From NCBI RefSeq assembly GCF_022024015.1, contig NZ_CP091786.1, positions 434,001 to 498,000 on the forward strand: a DNA stretch of 64,000 bases, given 5' to 3'. The translations under genes were made by a program, and so were the position numbers. The DNA comes from Prevotella sp. E9-3 (GTDB lineage Bacteria > Bacteroidota > Bacteroidia > Bacteroidales > Bacteroidaceae). How positions within the stretch are numbered: position 1 is the stretch's first letter; each line of letters opens with the position of its first letter. The notes under the pieces were generated by a model, which made no database searches, was not told the origin of the DNA, and saw nothing but the letters and a program-made list of their open reading frames with translations. Positions 34,911 through 44,834 of the stretch are shown here, in pieces.

Positions 34911-37900
34911 CTACTTTTCGCCTATATCTTCATTTTTTTTCGCCTGTTGCTGGGCCACGAACTCGCGTGGAAGCTGTCCCGTCGACTTCTTGAAACACTT
35001 GGCAAAGTAGTTGGGGTCTGAGAATCCCGTGGCATAGGCAGTGTCGGTGGGCGTATGTCCTGCAAGGAGCATTTCCTTCGCCTTCCTGACACGCGTCTCA
35101 CGGATATATTCGCCAATAGACATATTGATCAGACTCTTCAGCTTCACATGCAGCTTCGTACGGCTCACGCCCACCCCCATGCACACATCGTTCACACAGA
35201 AGTCGCTGTTACCGATATTCTCCTCAACGATACTGCGTATATCGCGCAGCAGCTTCTCGTCATAGCGGTTGTTGGCCATCACGCTGATGTCGAGTGTCGA
35301 CGACTCGTTGAACAGTCGGCGGTTGTTGTCGCGCGTCTTCAGGGTGTTCTTCACCTGCAGCAGTAGGACGGCGGGGTCGAAAGGCTTCTCTATGTAGGCA
35401 TCGGCCCCCAGCTCATAGCCTTCGCGTGTGGCCAGGGTGCCGCCCTTGGCCGTCAGCAGTATGACGGGGATGTGGGCCGTCAGTATATCGCTTTTTACGG
35501 CACGGCACAACTCTGTACCGCTGAGACGAGGCATCATCACATCACTGACGATGATATCCGGCAGATGAGCGGCCCTGATCTGGTCGAGAGCCTGCTGCCC
35601 GTCGTTGGCTGTGAACAACTGAAATTCCCCTTCAAAGATGCTGGTCAGGAACCGCAGCATGTCAGCGTTGTCCTCGACCAGGAGCACTGTGCTGAGTCCC
35701 TCATCAGTGTGCTGAGGCTCTACCTCGTCACCAGCCGTCGCTACCACAGTTTTCTCGTCATCAGCATTCTTCAGGGCTGAGGCAGCAGGTTGCATCTGTA
35801 ACGTAGCGGTGAATACGGACCCTCGTCCAGGTTTCGATTCCACGTTTATCATACCTCCATGGGCTTCAACCAGACCTTTGGTTACGGCCAGGCCGACGCC
35901 CCATCCCTGTGACTTGTTGCCGTCGGCATTGGCCTGGTAGAATTTCTCGAAAATATGTGTCACGGTTTCCTCGTCCATACCTATGCCAGTATCGCTGACA
36001 GTGATACATAATTCGCCATGAGGACTCAGTGTGGCAGACAGCTCTACAGTACCGCCCTGTGGTGTGAACTTGAAGGCATTGGACAGCAGGTTGGCTACGA
36101 TTTTCTCTACTGCCTCTGGCGAATAGGAACCTTCTGCCTCCCAATCCTCTATCTCAATGTTGTAAACCATATTTTTTTCGTCGGCCAGGGGTTGGAAACG
36201 GCCCGACACATCGTTGACAAGGGCAAGAGGATTGCCATACACCATCTTCAGCTGCTGATGGATGTCGCGCATGCCTCCTGCCTCAACCAGCTCGTCGAGC
36301 AGCGACTGCATGGTGCCGGCGCCTTTCAGAATGGTTTCAATGTTTTCCTTTGACTTGCCGCTTTTCACTTCATGGAGCAGTTTGCGTGCAGGGGCAATAA
36401 TGAGCGAGAGGGGCGTCTTGAATTCGTGCGAGATATCAGTGAAGAAAGCCTGCTTCATCTGATCCAGCTTTTCCAGTTTTTCCTTTTCGATACGCATCTC
36501 ATAGGCCATGCGCTTTTCATGCTGTCGGCGGCGATAGTGTCGGAAGAGCCACCAGAGAAAGGCACCGAGGAGGAGGGCGTATGCCGTGTAAGCCCACCAT
36601 GTGGCATAGAACGGCGGACGAATGATGATGGTAATAGAGCGTATGTTACTATCAGAGAAGACGCCGCGTGTAGAAGAGGCGCGAACAGAAAAGACATAAC
36701 GCCCCGAGGAGAGGTGCGAATAGTATAGCTTACGTTGTGTGCCTACATATTGCCATCCGCTGCCCAGACCTTCCATTTTCACTTCATAGACAATCCCTTG
36801 TGTATGAGCAGGCTGTATGGCAGCGAAGGCAATGCCGATGGTGGCGGCCTCGTCGTGACTGAGCGTGATGCCATCGAGTGCATCTATGTCGCATTCCTTG
36901 TCTGCGGACAGTGTCAGTGGCAGCAACTGTACTGGTGGAAAGGTAGGCTCTGATATCACCTGCTCTGGCCGGAAGGACACAAGTCCGTCGACCGTTCCGA
37001 ACCAGAGTGTGCCCTGCGAGTCACATCGTGCGGAAGTGTAGTTGAAATGGCCTGTAGGCAAATCGACGCCTCCACTGAGCATGGTTGCCGTCATACTTTC
37101 AGGGTCGAGCCGATAGATGCTTTTCCCAGCCGTTATCCACAGGCTCCCGTCAGCCGACTCGGCCAGGCCGTAGATGCAAAGCTCGGTCAGCACGCCGCTG
37201 CGTATCATGGACTCAAAGTCAGCGTTCTCCTTTTTGAGAAAGAGTCCGCCGTTGTTGGTACCTACCCAGAGCTGTCCGCTACGTGTGACGAGAAGTGTGG
37301 TGATGTAGTCGTCGGTGATCTGTCCTGGGGCAGATCCTGCCTTGTAGTGGTGGGTTGTGCCTGTCGCCTTGTCGTAGCTGATAAGTCCGTTGTATCGGGT
37401 ACCAACCCATACGATGCCGTCCTTGTCGCTTTCAAGGTGGAAGACAAAGGCATGGTCAAGGGGCTGTTTGTGTATAGGTTCTATTTGTTGCGATGCGTTA
37501 TCGTAATGATAGAGTCCGTTGGTGGTCCCTATCCACAGGTCGCTGTCGCAATCGGTGCAGAGGGCAAAGATGTTGTTATCTGCCAGTGGTGAGTTGTGCC
37601 TGTCGTAGGTATAGGCATCATGGGTGTCAAGATTGTAGCGTGTCAGTCCGCCCATGAACGTTCCTATCCATAGGTTGCGGTGGTTGTCGATAATCAGCGA
37701 GTGGATGTTGTCCGACGACATGCCACTGATGTTGACGCGGCTGATTTTGTCGCTGGTGCGGTCCAGCAGGTTGAGTCCGCCATCCTCGGTGGCTATCCAC
37801 AGCCGTTGGGGTGGTTCTTCGGCCATTTGTCTGACGGCTTTTCCTCCCAGCTGTCCAGGTTGGTTACCCGGAGCATAGTACTTGATGCGTGCCGATGCAC

Positions 37901-38900
37901 TGCTATAAAGGTTTACGCCTCCGAAGTAGGTGCCTATCCACACGTTGTCATCGTTGTCGCACAGAATGGAGTAGACGGCGTTGTCGCTCAGCGAGAAGGG
38001 GTTGGCATAGTCTTGTCTGAGGGCCTCGGTATGTCCGTCGGGACTGATGATGACAAGGCCGCGCTCGGTGCCTACCCAGATGCGTCCCTGACGGTCGGCA
38101 TCTATGGCACGCACTACATTGTTGGTCATGGGCGTACCTGTCTCGTAGTGGCTGACGGCTCCAGTGGCCTGGTCGTAGCTTATCAGGTCGCGTCCGTTCT
38201 TTCCTGCCCATATATGATCGTGGTCATCGCAGTAGAGTGCGGTGATGAAGTCCTTTTCCAGTCGTTCCTCGGCATTCCTGAGCGACACCTCGGTCAGCCG
38301 GCTCTTGCCTTGCGGCCTGTAGGCATGCAGTCCCTGGCGCCCCCCTACCCATAACAGTGCGTTGCGGTCGGCAGCCAGCACATTAGTTCCTTTGATGACT
38401 GTCTGCCCGTCGGGCATGGTGACTGCTACGAGCTGCTGTCGGCTGGTGTCGATGACGTAGAGTATTCCCGACGAGCAGTAGATATTGCCGTCGGCATGCT
38501 GAACGATGGAATGTACCTGTCCTGTCATGCCGCCATAGCGCAGGAAGTCGTTGCTTTCGGTACGGTAGCGGCACACGCCCTTGTCGGTGCCTATCCAGAT
38601 GCGGCCCTGACGGTCCTGACAGAGTGAGCGGATGAAGTTGTCGGGCAGCGACGTGCTATCGTTGATGCTGCGCAGGAAAGGCTGAAAGTCGTAGCCGTTA
38701 TACCGGTATAGTCCGTTGCGTGTACCAAGCCAGATGAGTCCGCGGTGGTCTTGCAGGATGCAGGTGATATGGCTTTGCAGCAGTCCGTTGCCCGTGGTGA
38801 GGCGGGTAAACTGTATGGGCGGGTTGTAGGTGTGCTGCACTGTGGGCTGTGCACCTATGTTCAGTGTGACAAAGGTGAGTAGCAATAGGATTATTCGCAT
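34911..38900 (-). CDS. Hybrid two-component system sensor-regulator (HTCS)
   Basis: A 1329-residue one-protein signalling system that senses glycan fragments in the periplasm and activates PUL genes. Signal peptide 1-17; two seven-bladed propellers of Reg_prop repeats (about 30-690; many IWIGT/LWVGT motifs); a Y_Y_Y domain (about 695-775); a membrane helix (about 785-805); HisKA with the phospho-His in ISHEFKTPL (about 845); HATPase with NLLSNAFKFTP and DTGIGMDEE; a receiver domain with IVSDVMMPRLSG (about 1085-1195); and an AraC helix-turn-helix to the end (SIGEYIRETRVRKAKEML, DPNYFAKCFKKSTG). It lies between the SusCD and enzyme operons, as usual for PULs. Confidence 0.95.
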   Translation of the reverse strand: MRIILLLLTFVTLNIGAQPTVQHTYNPPIQFTRLTTGNGLLQSHITCILQDHRGLIWLGTRNGLYRYNGYDFQPFLRSINDSTSLPDNFIRSLCQDRQGRIWIGTDKGVCRYRTESNDFLRYGGMTGQVHSIVQHADGNIYCSSGILYVIDTSRQQLVAVTMPDGQTVIKGTNVLAADRNALLWVGGRQGLHAYRPQGKSRLTEVSLRNAEERLEKDFITALYCDDHDHIWAGKNGRDLISYDQATGAVSHYETGTPMTNNVVRAIDADRQGRIWVGTERGLVIISPDGHTEALRQDYANPFSLSDNAVYSILCDNDDNVWIGTYFGGVNLYSSASARIKYYAPGNQPGQLGGKAVRQMAEEPPQRLWIATEDGGLNLLDRTSDKISRVNISGMSSDNIHSLIIDNHRNLWIGTFMGGLTRYNLDTHDAYTYDRHNSPLADNNIFALCTDCDSDLWIGTTNGLYHYDNASQQIEPIHKQPLDHAFVFHLESDKDGIVWVGTRYNGLISYDKATGTTHHYKAGSAPGQITDDYITTLLVTRSGQLWVGTNNGGLFLKKENADFESMIRSGVLTELCIYGLAESADGSLWITAGKSIYRLDPESMTATMLSGGVDLPTGHFNYTSARCDSQGTLWFGTVDGLVSFRPEQVISEPTFPPVQLLPLTLSADKECDIDALDGITLSHDEAATIGIAFAAIQPAHTQGIVYEVKMEGLGSGWQYVGTQRKLYYSHLSSGRYVFSVRASSTRGVFSDSNIRSITIIIRPPFYATWWAYTAYALLLGAFLWWLFRHYRRRQHEKRMAYEMRIEKEKLEKLDQMKQAFFTDISHEFKTPLSLIIAPARKLLHEVKSGKSKENIETILKGAGTMQSLLDELVEAGGMRDIHQQLKMVYGNPLALVNDVSGRFQPLADEKNMVYNIEIEDWEAEGSYSPEAVEKIVANLLSNAFKFTPQGGTVELSATLSPHGELCITVSDTGIGMDEETVTHIFEKFYQANADGNKSQGWGVGLAVTKGLVEAHGGMINVESKPGRGSVFTATLQMQPAASALKNADDEKTVVATAGDEVEPQHTDEGLSTVLLVEDNADMLRFLTSIFEGEFQLFTANDGQQALDQIRAAHLPDIIVSDVMMPRLSGTELCRAVKSDILTAHIPVILLTAKGGTLATREGYELGADAYIEKPFDPAVLLLQVKNTLKTRDNNRRLFNESSTLDISVMANNRYDEKLLRDIRSIVEENIGNSDFCVNDVCMGVGVSRTKLHVKLKSLINMSIGEYIRETRVRKAKEMLLAGHTPTDTAYATGFSDPNYFAKCFKKSTGQLPREFVAQQQAKKNEDIGEK

Positions 38901-38922
38901 AGAGCAATCGGTTTAGGAAGGG

Positions 38923-38973
38923 TTATGTCATTTAGTTCTTGGACTACAAAAATAGTCATGCCGAGTGACATAA
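38923..38973 (-). promoter_or_regulatory. Nested inverted repeats and -7 element upstream of the HTCS gene
   Basis: TTATGTCA (38923-38930) and TGACATAA (38966-38973) are perfect reverse complements. Between them GACTA-CAAAAA-TAGTC (38942-38957) forms a smaller hairpin. The minus strand reads TATTTTTG over 38954-38947, a -7 match lying inside the structure, 47 bp before the HTCS start. It could be a promoter with an operator, or a terminator of the SusCD operon overlapping the next promoter. Confidence 0.5.
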
Positions 38974-38999
38974 TACTGCAGCATGACCATTTTTTGTTG

Positions 39000-39983
39000 T
39001 TATTTAACAGATACCTCCACCACTACGTGACTCTCGCATCGACACTTTGGATGATCGGCCAACTGGTTGGTAAGGGTATAGACAACAGGCTGCGAGAAGT
39101 CTACCTCCGTGACGCCCGACTGCTGGATGACGCCCCCGATGCTGATGCTCTGTGCATCCGTCGAGCTGAAGACAGGCTTCAGGCGCGTTAGGTCTGTACC
39201 CGCAGGCATCACGATGCTGACGACGGTCTTGTCATAGTTGTATGCGCTGTAGGTCGTCGACCCCTCGACACCATCAATGCTGAACGTGGAGAACACGGGG
39301 TAGGCAATGGTGTAGACGGGATAGCTTCTGAGGGTGCCCGAAGCCGACGTGACGTCGATGGTGAGCTGGGACGTGAGGTCGTACTTTGTCTTGTCGGAAT
39401 ACGGTTCGCCACCAATGCTGACGGTGGCATTGGGCGACATGGTCTCGATGGCCAGCCGTTGTGCATTGGCTTTGACAGCGATGTCGCGGTTGTTGACCCT
39501 TACTTTCGTTGGCATGGCCACGAGCACATAGTCATCAGTGATGTCAGCGGCCATCTCCTTGTTGTACAGGTCTTTCTGCAGTATGACCGACCTGAGTTTG
39601 TTGTTGTCGTCGGTGACGGTGATGGTGACCTGTGCCACAGCCTTCTTGCCGTCACTGCCTTCCTTGTTGTAGTTGGAGGCTACGACGGTGGCAGTGTAGA
39701 CACCAGGTTTCGTATAGGCATAGGTGGCTACGCCCTTGCTCATGACGAGTCCTGTGCTGCCTTGGTTGACCATGTTCCAGTCGTGGCCTTCATCACCGGG
39801 GAATACCACGGCCTGGCGTGCGTCGGTGCCGGTGAAGGTGAAGGTGACGGTCTCGTTGATGCCTGTGGCCGTGGTCGACACCTTGAAGTCGGCAGTGGGC
39901 ATGGCTACCTGTTCGTCGGAGCTACAGGCTGCGCAGAGGAGTGTAGCGAGCGCCAAATATATGATAATAGAATATTTATTCAT
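39000..39983 (-). CDS. PKD-like surface lipoprotein downstream of SusD
   Basis: A 327-residue lipoprotein (lipobox Cys at about residue 17 in LLCAACSSDE). The ATG at 39983 gives this signal; the longer open frame upstream overlaps susD. Residues about 25-115 form a PKD-like Ig fold (VSTTATGINETVTFTFTGTD, then GVYTATVVASN). The remainder consists of short beta-domains like those of SusE-like or DUF5018 proteins. It is the last gene of the SusCD operon and probably binds glycan at the cell surface. It contains no enzyme motif. Confidence 0.78.
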   Translation of the reverse strand: MNKYSIIIYLALATLLCAACSSDEQVAMPTADFKVSTTATGINETVTFTFTGTDARQAVVFPGDEGHDWNMVNQGSTGLVMSKGVATYAYTKPGVYTATVVASNYNKEGSDGKKAVAQVTITVTDDNNKLRSVILQKDLYNKEMAADITDDYVLVAMPTKVRVNNRDIAVKANAQRLAIETMSPNATVSIGGEPYSDKTKYDLTSQLTIDVTSASGTLRSYPVYTIAYPVFSTFSIDGVEGSTTYSAYNYDKTVVSIVMPAGTDLTRLKPVFSSTDAQSISIGGVIQQSGVTEVDFSQPVVYTLTNQLADHPKCRCESHVVVEVSVK

Positions 39984-40005
39984 AGGAAACGATGATGTGT
40001 TAGAG

Positions 40006-41691
40006 TTAGTAACCAGGATTCTGACTGACGATGCCGTTGGTGACGTCGACCTCGTTCTGGGGGATGGGAAACAGTTCGTGTACGCCCTCGATATAGTTCT
40101 TGCCGCGTCCCCATACCTGCTCAGAGGCCAGGTTGTGTAGGATGGTGGCGGCACGTCCCTGGCGGACGATGTCGAAGTAGCGGTCCCACAGGTGGCAGAG
40201 CTCAATGCGCCGCTCGGTCCATATCTGTGAGCGCATCTCGAGATAGGTGCCGGCAGTGTAGAGTGTGGAGACGTTGGTAATCTCGTTGGCCACAGCCTTC
40301 ACACGGTTGAGCTGGGTGAGCGACTCCTCGCGTCGTCCCACCTCGTTGAGTGCCTCGGCATACATCAGCACCACGTCGCTGTAGATGATGACGCGGCGGT
40401 TCTTGGCATTGTCGTTGCTGTCCAGCGGCCGTTCGTTCTTGGGGGTGTACCACTTCATGCAGCCATAGCGGGTGGCGGGCACCTCCAGACGCTCGTTGTC
40501 GAAGGTGGCACTGGCATGGAGCAGGATGATGACATCGCGGCGCGGATCGTTGGCCACGGCATTGCGAAAGGAGGTGGAGGCCCACAGACGGTTCCAGAAC
40601 AGGTCGTTCATGATGCCCATGCCCTCGTTGTCGTCGTCGCTCTTGCCCGTGGCACTCTCCTTGAACACGATCTCGAAGACGGAGCGCGAGCAGAACTCGC
40701 CCATCTGGTAGTAGAGGTCGCGGTAGTGGAGCGTGGAGCCGTCGTAGCTGGACTTCGACACCAGCGAATAGATGTTGGCCAGGGCAGGCAGGGCGGTGTC
40801 CTCGGTGGTATAGACCTCTCCTGAGAGCAGTTTCTCGCGTGGCTTGAACCACAGTCGGCGCATCAGCTGGTCCCACGTCTCGTCGTACTGGTCGAGGTGC
40901 AGGATGTCACGGTAGGTGAGCGTCTGTCCGGTGATGAAGTAGTCGCCGAGCAGGGCTATCTCTTTCCACTTGTCGGAAAGCTTGCCTGGCGTAGCCTCGT
41001 ACATGAGCACCTTCATGAGCAGGGCCACACAGGCTCCGCAGCCCACCTTGCCGCTGGAGGCATCGGTATATTTGGCGTCGAGCATGCAGGCAGCCTCGCG
41101 CAGATCGCGCTCTATGTAGGCATAGACCTCTTCCTTGCTGGAGCGGGGGATGGTCAGGCGGTTGATGTCCTCAGTCTCAGGACGGATGGGCACACCGCCG
41201 AAAGTGCGGACGAGCTCGAAATAGAAGTAGGCACGCAGGAACTTTGCCTGACCGAGGATGGCCCGCACCGTGGTGTAGTTGCTGGCATCGTCGCTGGAGA
41301 ACTTCACACTGTTGATATGTGAGATGAGCTGGTTGGCACGGTTGATGCCACGATACATGATCTGATAGCGACGCAACAGCCAATCGTTGGAGGTGTCGAA
41401 GCGGAAGTTCACCAGTTCGGCTATCTGCGACGTGCCGTTCTCGTCGGTACCTACGACGTCGTCGCCGCAGGCCTCGCCGAAGATCCATGCGCAGTTGGTA
41501 AACTGGTTGCTCTGCAGCACGTCATAGACGGCATTGAGGCCCTCCTGCAACTCGTACTTCGTCTTGTAGAAGCTGTCGGGGGTAGAGGCTCCCTGCACCT
41601 CCTTCTCGAGGAAGTCGCTACAGGCGGTGAACAGCAGTGCAGCCACTACAATGTAAAAATTACAAAATATAAATGGTTTTATCCTTTTCAT
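40006..41691 (-). CDS. SusD/RagB-family glycan-binding lipoprotein (PUL)
   Basis: A 561-residue surface lipoprotein that pairs with the SusC upstream. The lipobox Cys is in ALLFTACSDFLEKEV. SusD features are FYKTKYELQEGLNAVYDVL, AKFLRAYFYFELVRTFGGVPI, YADVVLMYAEALNEVG in pattern, and the C-terminal LFPIPQNEVDVTNG. It is one of two SusDs in the window and clearly different from that at 17905-19557. It starts 47 bp after susC and is followed after 22 bp by the PKD-like lipoprotein. Confidence 0.93.
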   Translation of the reverse strand: MKRIKPFIFCNFYIVVAALLFTACSDFLEKEVQGASTPDSFYKTKYELQEGLNAVYDVLQSNQFTNCAWIFGEACGDDVVGTDENGTSQIAELVNFRFDTSNDWLLRRYQIMYRGINRANQLISHINSVKFSSDDASNYTTVRAILGQAKFLRAYFYFELVRTFGGVPIRPETEDINRLTIPRSSKEEVYAYIERDLREAACMLDAKYTDASSGKVGCGACVALLMKVLMYEATPGKLSDKWKEIALLGDYFITGQTLTYRDILHLDQYDETWDQLMRRLWFKPREKLLSGEVYTTEDTALPALANIYSLVSKSSYDGSTLHYRDLYYQMGEFCSRSVFEIVFKESATGKSDDDNEGMGIMNDLFWNRLWASTSFRNAVANDPRRDVIILLHASATFDNERLEVPATRYGCMKWYTPKNERPLDSNDNAKNRRVIIYSDVVLMYAEALNEVGRREESLTQLNRVKAVANEITNVSTLYTAGTYLEMRSQIWTERRIELCHLWDRYFDIVRQGRAATILHNLASEQVWGRGKNYIEGVHELFPIPQNEVDVTNGIVSQNPGY

Positions 41692-41738
41692 AATTGTCGA
41701 GTCATTTACATTATTGATTTTTAAAATTTTTACATTTC

Positions 41739-44700
41739 TCAGAACGTCAGGTTCAGACCGAAGGTGAAGTTGCGTGCCTGAGGATAGTTACCGTGATCGA
41801 CTCCCATGTAGAGGTTGTTGGACTCCGAACCGCTGTTGCGGCCTACCTCGGGATCCAGTCCGTTGTACTTGGTGAAGGTCAGCAGGTTGTAGGCCGATAT
41901 GTAGGCCTGCAGCCCCTGCAGATGGAGTTTGCTGACCAGATGCTGTGGTACGTTGTAGCTGAGTCGCACATCCTTCAGACGCATGTAGGAGCCGTTCTTG
42001 ACATAGAAGTCGCTGGCACGGTAGTTCTTGGAGTTGTCGGCCTGGCGCAGGTCGGGCACGGAGGCCGTGGGGTTGGCGGGCCAGAAGGAGCGGTTGGCCT
42101 CGTAGTCGCCAGCCCAGTGGTTCTGTCGCAACTCGGTATAGACGTTGCCTGTGCCGTGATTGGAGTTGAGGTAGTACTCCATGACATTGAAGATGTCGTT
42201 GCCTACCTGTCCCTGTAGGAACACGGTGAGTTCCAAGTTCTTGTAGCCGAAGGTCATGGGCACGCCGAAGGTGAAGTCGGGATGGGGCGACCCCAGATAG
42301 GTACGGTCTTCGGAGTCAATCTTTCCGTCGTTGTTCAGGTCCTTGAAACGGAAGTCGCCGGGCTTGGTGACACCGTCGTTCTGGGCAGAATTCTGTATCT
42401 CGTCCATGGTCTGGAAGATGCCGTCGGTGACATAGCCGAAGAAGCAGGCGATAGGCCGGCCCACCTCGGTCTTGGTGACATAGTTCAGGATGCTGTTTTC
42501 ATTGAGGTAGGCACCATAGACGGGCTCGTTGCCAGTGCCCAGGGAGACCACTTCGTTCTTATTGAACGAGATGTTGAAGCCTACCTCGTAACGGAAGTCC
42601 TTGCCCACCCGGTCTTTCCAGGCCATCTGAATCTCGAGTCCCTTGTTGTCCACTGAACCGGCATTGACCATAGGTGCCGTCACCAGGCCTGCGGCATTGG
42701 TGACAGGAACATTGAGCAGCATGTCGTCGGTGCGCTTGGTATAGAGCTCGAAGCTGGCTGTCAACCGGTTGTCGAGGAAGCCGAGGTCGAGACCGATGTT
42801 GTACGACTTGGTCTTCTCCCACTTGATATGGTCGTTGCCCATCGAGGTGGCAGCGACACCCGACTGGGTGACGTGGGCACCGGTGCCGTAGGAATAGTTC
42901 AGGTCGTTGTTCAGTATGGTGTAGCGGGCATAGTCGCCAATGCGGTTGTTACCCAGAATACCCCATCCGAGGCGCAGCTTACCGTTGCTGAGCCACTTGA
43001 GCGACTCCATGAAGGGCTCGTTGAAGAAGCGCCATCCTATGGATGCCGAGGGGAAATAGCCCCAGCGCTCGTTCTTGTGGAACTTCGACGAGGCGTCGGC
43101 ACGGAAGTTGACCTGTAGCAGATAGGTGTCATTGAAGCTGTAGTTCACACGTCCCAGGAATCCCAGTGCCGACCACTCGGTGAGTCCTCCCGACGTGCGG
43201 TCGCCGAAGAATGCTGCCGAGAGGTAGCGCAGGTTCTCCTCGTTCGACGAGGTGCCCTGTTTCGAGGCCGAGATATTCTCAATGCTCTGCTGTTCGGCTG
43301 TCTGACCGGCAGTGATGCCGATATTGTGTGCTCCTGTCTTCATCTGGAATGTCAGCAGGTTGTTGACTTCCCACTTGTTGGTCTTCTTCGACACGCGATT
43401 CACCGATGTCATATCGTCGGGAATGACAAATTCCTCCTCCAGCTTGCCCACCTCGCCAAAGGCATAGGTGTTGTAGAAGTCGGCATAGTCGGAGAACTTG
43501 AACTGGTAGGTGAGGTACTTGTTGATGTTGGCCGTCAGGTCGATGTTGGCATCGATGCGGTTGGACTTGGCCTGGTTGTGGTTCCTGGCCAACTGTGCCA
43601 GCGGATGGTCCTCAGTCCAGTAGCCCTTGGTATTGTACGTGCAGACGAGGGGACTCTGGTTGAGGGCCCGCTTCAGCACCGAGTTCTGACCTTCGCTGAT
43701 GAGCGAGCGGTCGTCGGAGGTGTAGAGCAGCGAAGTGCGCAGTGACAGCCAGCGCGTCAGCTTGTTGGTGAGGTTCAGACGGAGCGAGACACGCTCGTAG
43801 TCGGAGGTACGCACCACACCGTTCTCGCCGTAGTAGTTGCCGCTGACCATGAACTTGGTCTTGTCGGTACCACCGCTCACCGAGAGGTTGTACTGGTGTT
43901 TGAAGCCAGTGCGGGTGACGGCCTTCCACCAGCTGTCGGGGCTGTTGGCCGAGATGGAGTCGAGACGGTGCTTCTTGCCTTCGTCAAAATAATAGTTGCC
44001 CTCGGCGTCCTTGCTGTAGTAGAGCTGGCCGTCGGAGGAGTAGTTGCTGAGTCCGGTGTTGTAGTCGCGCATTAGTGCGAAGTCTTCCACACCCATCACC
44101 TTGATTTCTTTCCAAGGGTTAGATATGCCCCAGTAGGTGTCGAGGGTGATCTTCATCTTGCCCGACTGACCGCCCTTGGTGGTGATGAGCACCACACCGT
44201 TGGCACTTCGTGCACCATAGATGGAGCTGGAGGCAGCATCCTTCAATACCTCTACGTTCTGGATGTCGTAGGGGTTCAGGTGGTCGATGTTGTTCACGAT
44301 GAATCCGTCGACGACGTACAGCGGGTCAGAGTCGTTGACAGTGCCTGTACCACGGATCTTGATGGTGGTACTGCCGCCAGGGGCACCGGTGTTGGTCATT
44401 ACCTGCACGCCGGCAGCACGTCCTGCCAGGGCCTGCACGGTATTGGCAACGGGGGCTGCGGTGAGGTCCTTGGCACTGACCGAGGAGATGGCACCGGTGA
44501 TGTCGCTCTTGCGCTGCACACCATAGCCGATGACCACCACGTCGGACAGCTCCCGCGATGTTTCCTTGAGGACAATACGCATGTTGGCCGAGGCCTTCAC
44601 GCTCTGCGTGGCATAGCCCATATAGCTCACCTTCAGGGGTGTGCCAACACTGACGGCGATGGTGAACTCACCGTCAATGTTGGTAATGGCGCCAGTGTGA

Positions 44701-44834
44701 CCTTTCTCGGTCATCACGGTGACACCCATTAGTGGCTCCTGTGTCGCCTCGTCGACGACGACACCTTTCAGGCCCTGTCCCATTGCTATTATGGCAATGC
44801 ATAGCAATGAGCATAAGCTGAGAAGTCTTTTCAT
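41739..44834 (-). CDS. SusC/RagA-family TonB-dependent receptor (PUL)
   Basis: A 1031-residue outer-membrane transporter. Signal peptide 1-19; carboxypeptidase-regulatory-like domain (GVVVDEATQEPLMGVTV); plug with VVVIGYGVQRKSDITGAI and the SusC signature DAASSSIYGARSANGV; then the barrel, ending FTFGLNLTF. Its start overlaps the stop of the upstream propeller gene (ATGA), and susD follows. It imports oligosaccharides generated by the surface enzymes of this locus; the sugar is inferred from the GH43/GH51 genes. Confidence 0.94.
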   Translation of the reverse strand: MKRLLSLCSLLCIAIIAMGQGLKGVVVDEATQEPLMGVTVMTEKGHTGAITNIDGEFTIAVSVGTPLKVSYMGYATQSVKASANMRIVLKETSRELSDVVVIGYGVQRKSDITGAISSVSAKDLTAAPVANTVQALAGRAAGVQVMTNTGAPGGSTTIKIRGTGTVNDSDPLYVVDGFIVNNIDHLNPYDIQNVEVLKDAASSSIYGARSANGVVLITTKGGQSGKMKITLDTYWGISNPWKEIKVMGVEDFALMRDYNTGLSNYSSDGQLYYSKDAEGNYYFDEGKKHRLDSISANSPDSWWKAVTRTGFKHQYNLSVSGGTDKTKFMVSGNYYGENGVVRTSDYERVSLRLNLTNKLTRWLSLRTSLLYTSDDRSLISEGQNSVLKRALNQSPLVCTYNTKGYWTEDHPLAQLARNHNQAKSNRIDANIDLTANINKYLTYQFKFSDYADFYNTYAFGEVGKLEEEFVIPDDMTSVNRVSKKTNKWEVNNLLTFQMKTGAHNIGITAGQTAEQQSIENISASKQGTSSNEENLRYLSAAFFGDRTSGGLTEWSALGFLGRVNYSFNDTYLLQVNFRADASSKFHKNERWGYFPSASIGWRFFNEPFMESLKWLSNGKLRLGWGILGNNRIGDYARYTILNNDLNYSYGTGAHVTQSGVAATSMGNDHIKWEKTKSYNIGLDLGFLDNRLTASFELYTKRTDDMLLNVPVTNAAGLVTAPMVNAGSVDNKGLEIQMAWKDRVGKDFRYEVGFNISFNKNEVVSLGTGNEPVYGAYLNENSILNYVTKTEVGRPIACFFGYVTDGIFQTMDEIQNSAQNDGVTKPGDFRFKDLNNDGKIDSEDRTYLGSPHPDFTFGVPMTFGYKNLELTVFLQGQVGNDIFNVMEYYLNSNHGTGNVYTELRQNHWAGDYEANRSFWPANPTASVPDLRQADNSKNYRASDFYVKNGSYMRLKDVRLSYNVPQHLVSKLHLQGLQAYISAYNLLTFTKYNGLDPEVGRNSGSESNNLYMGVDHGNYPQARNFTFGLNLTF

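Noticed and set aside
39984..40205. Longer version of the PKD-like lipoprotein
   Set aside because: The extension overlaps susD and removes the lipoprotein signal, which begins at 39983.
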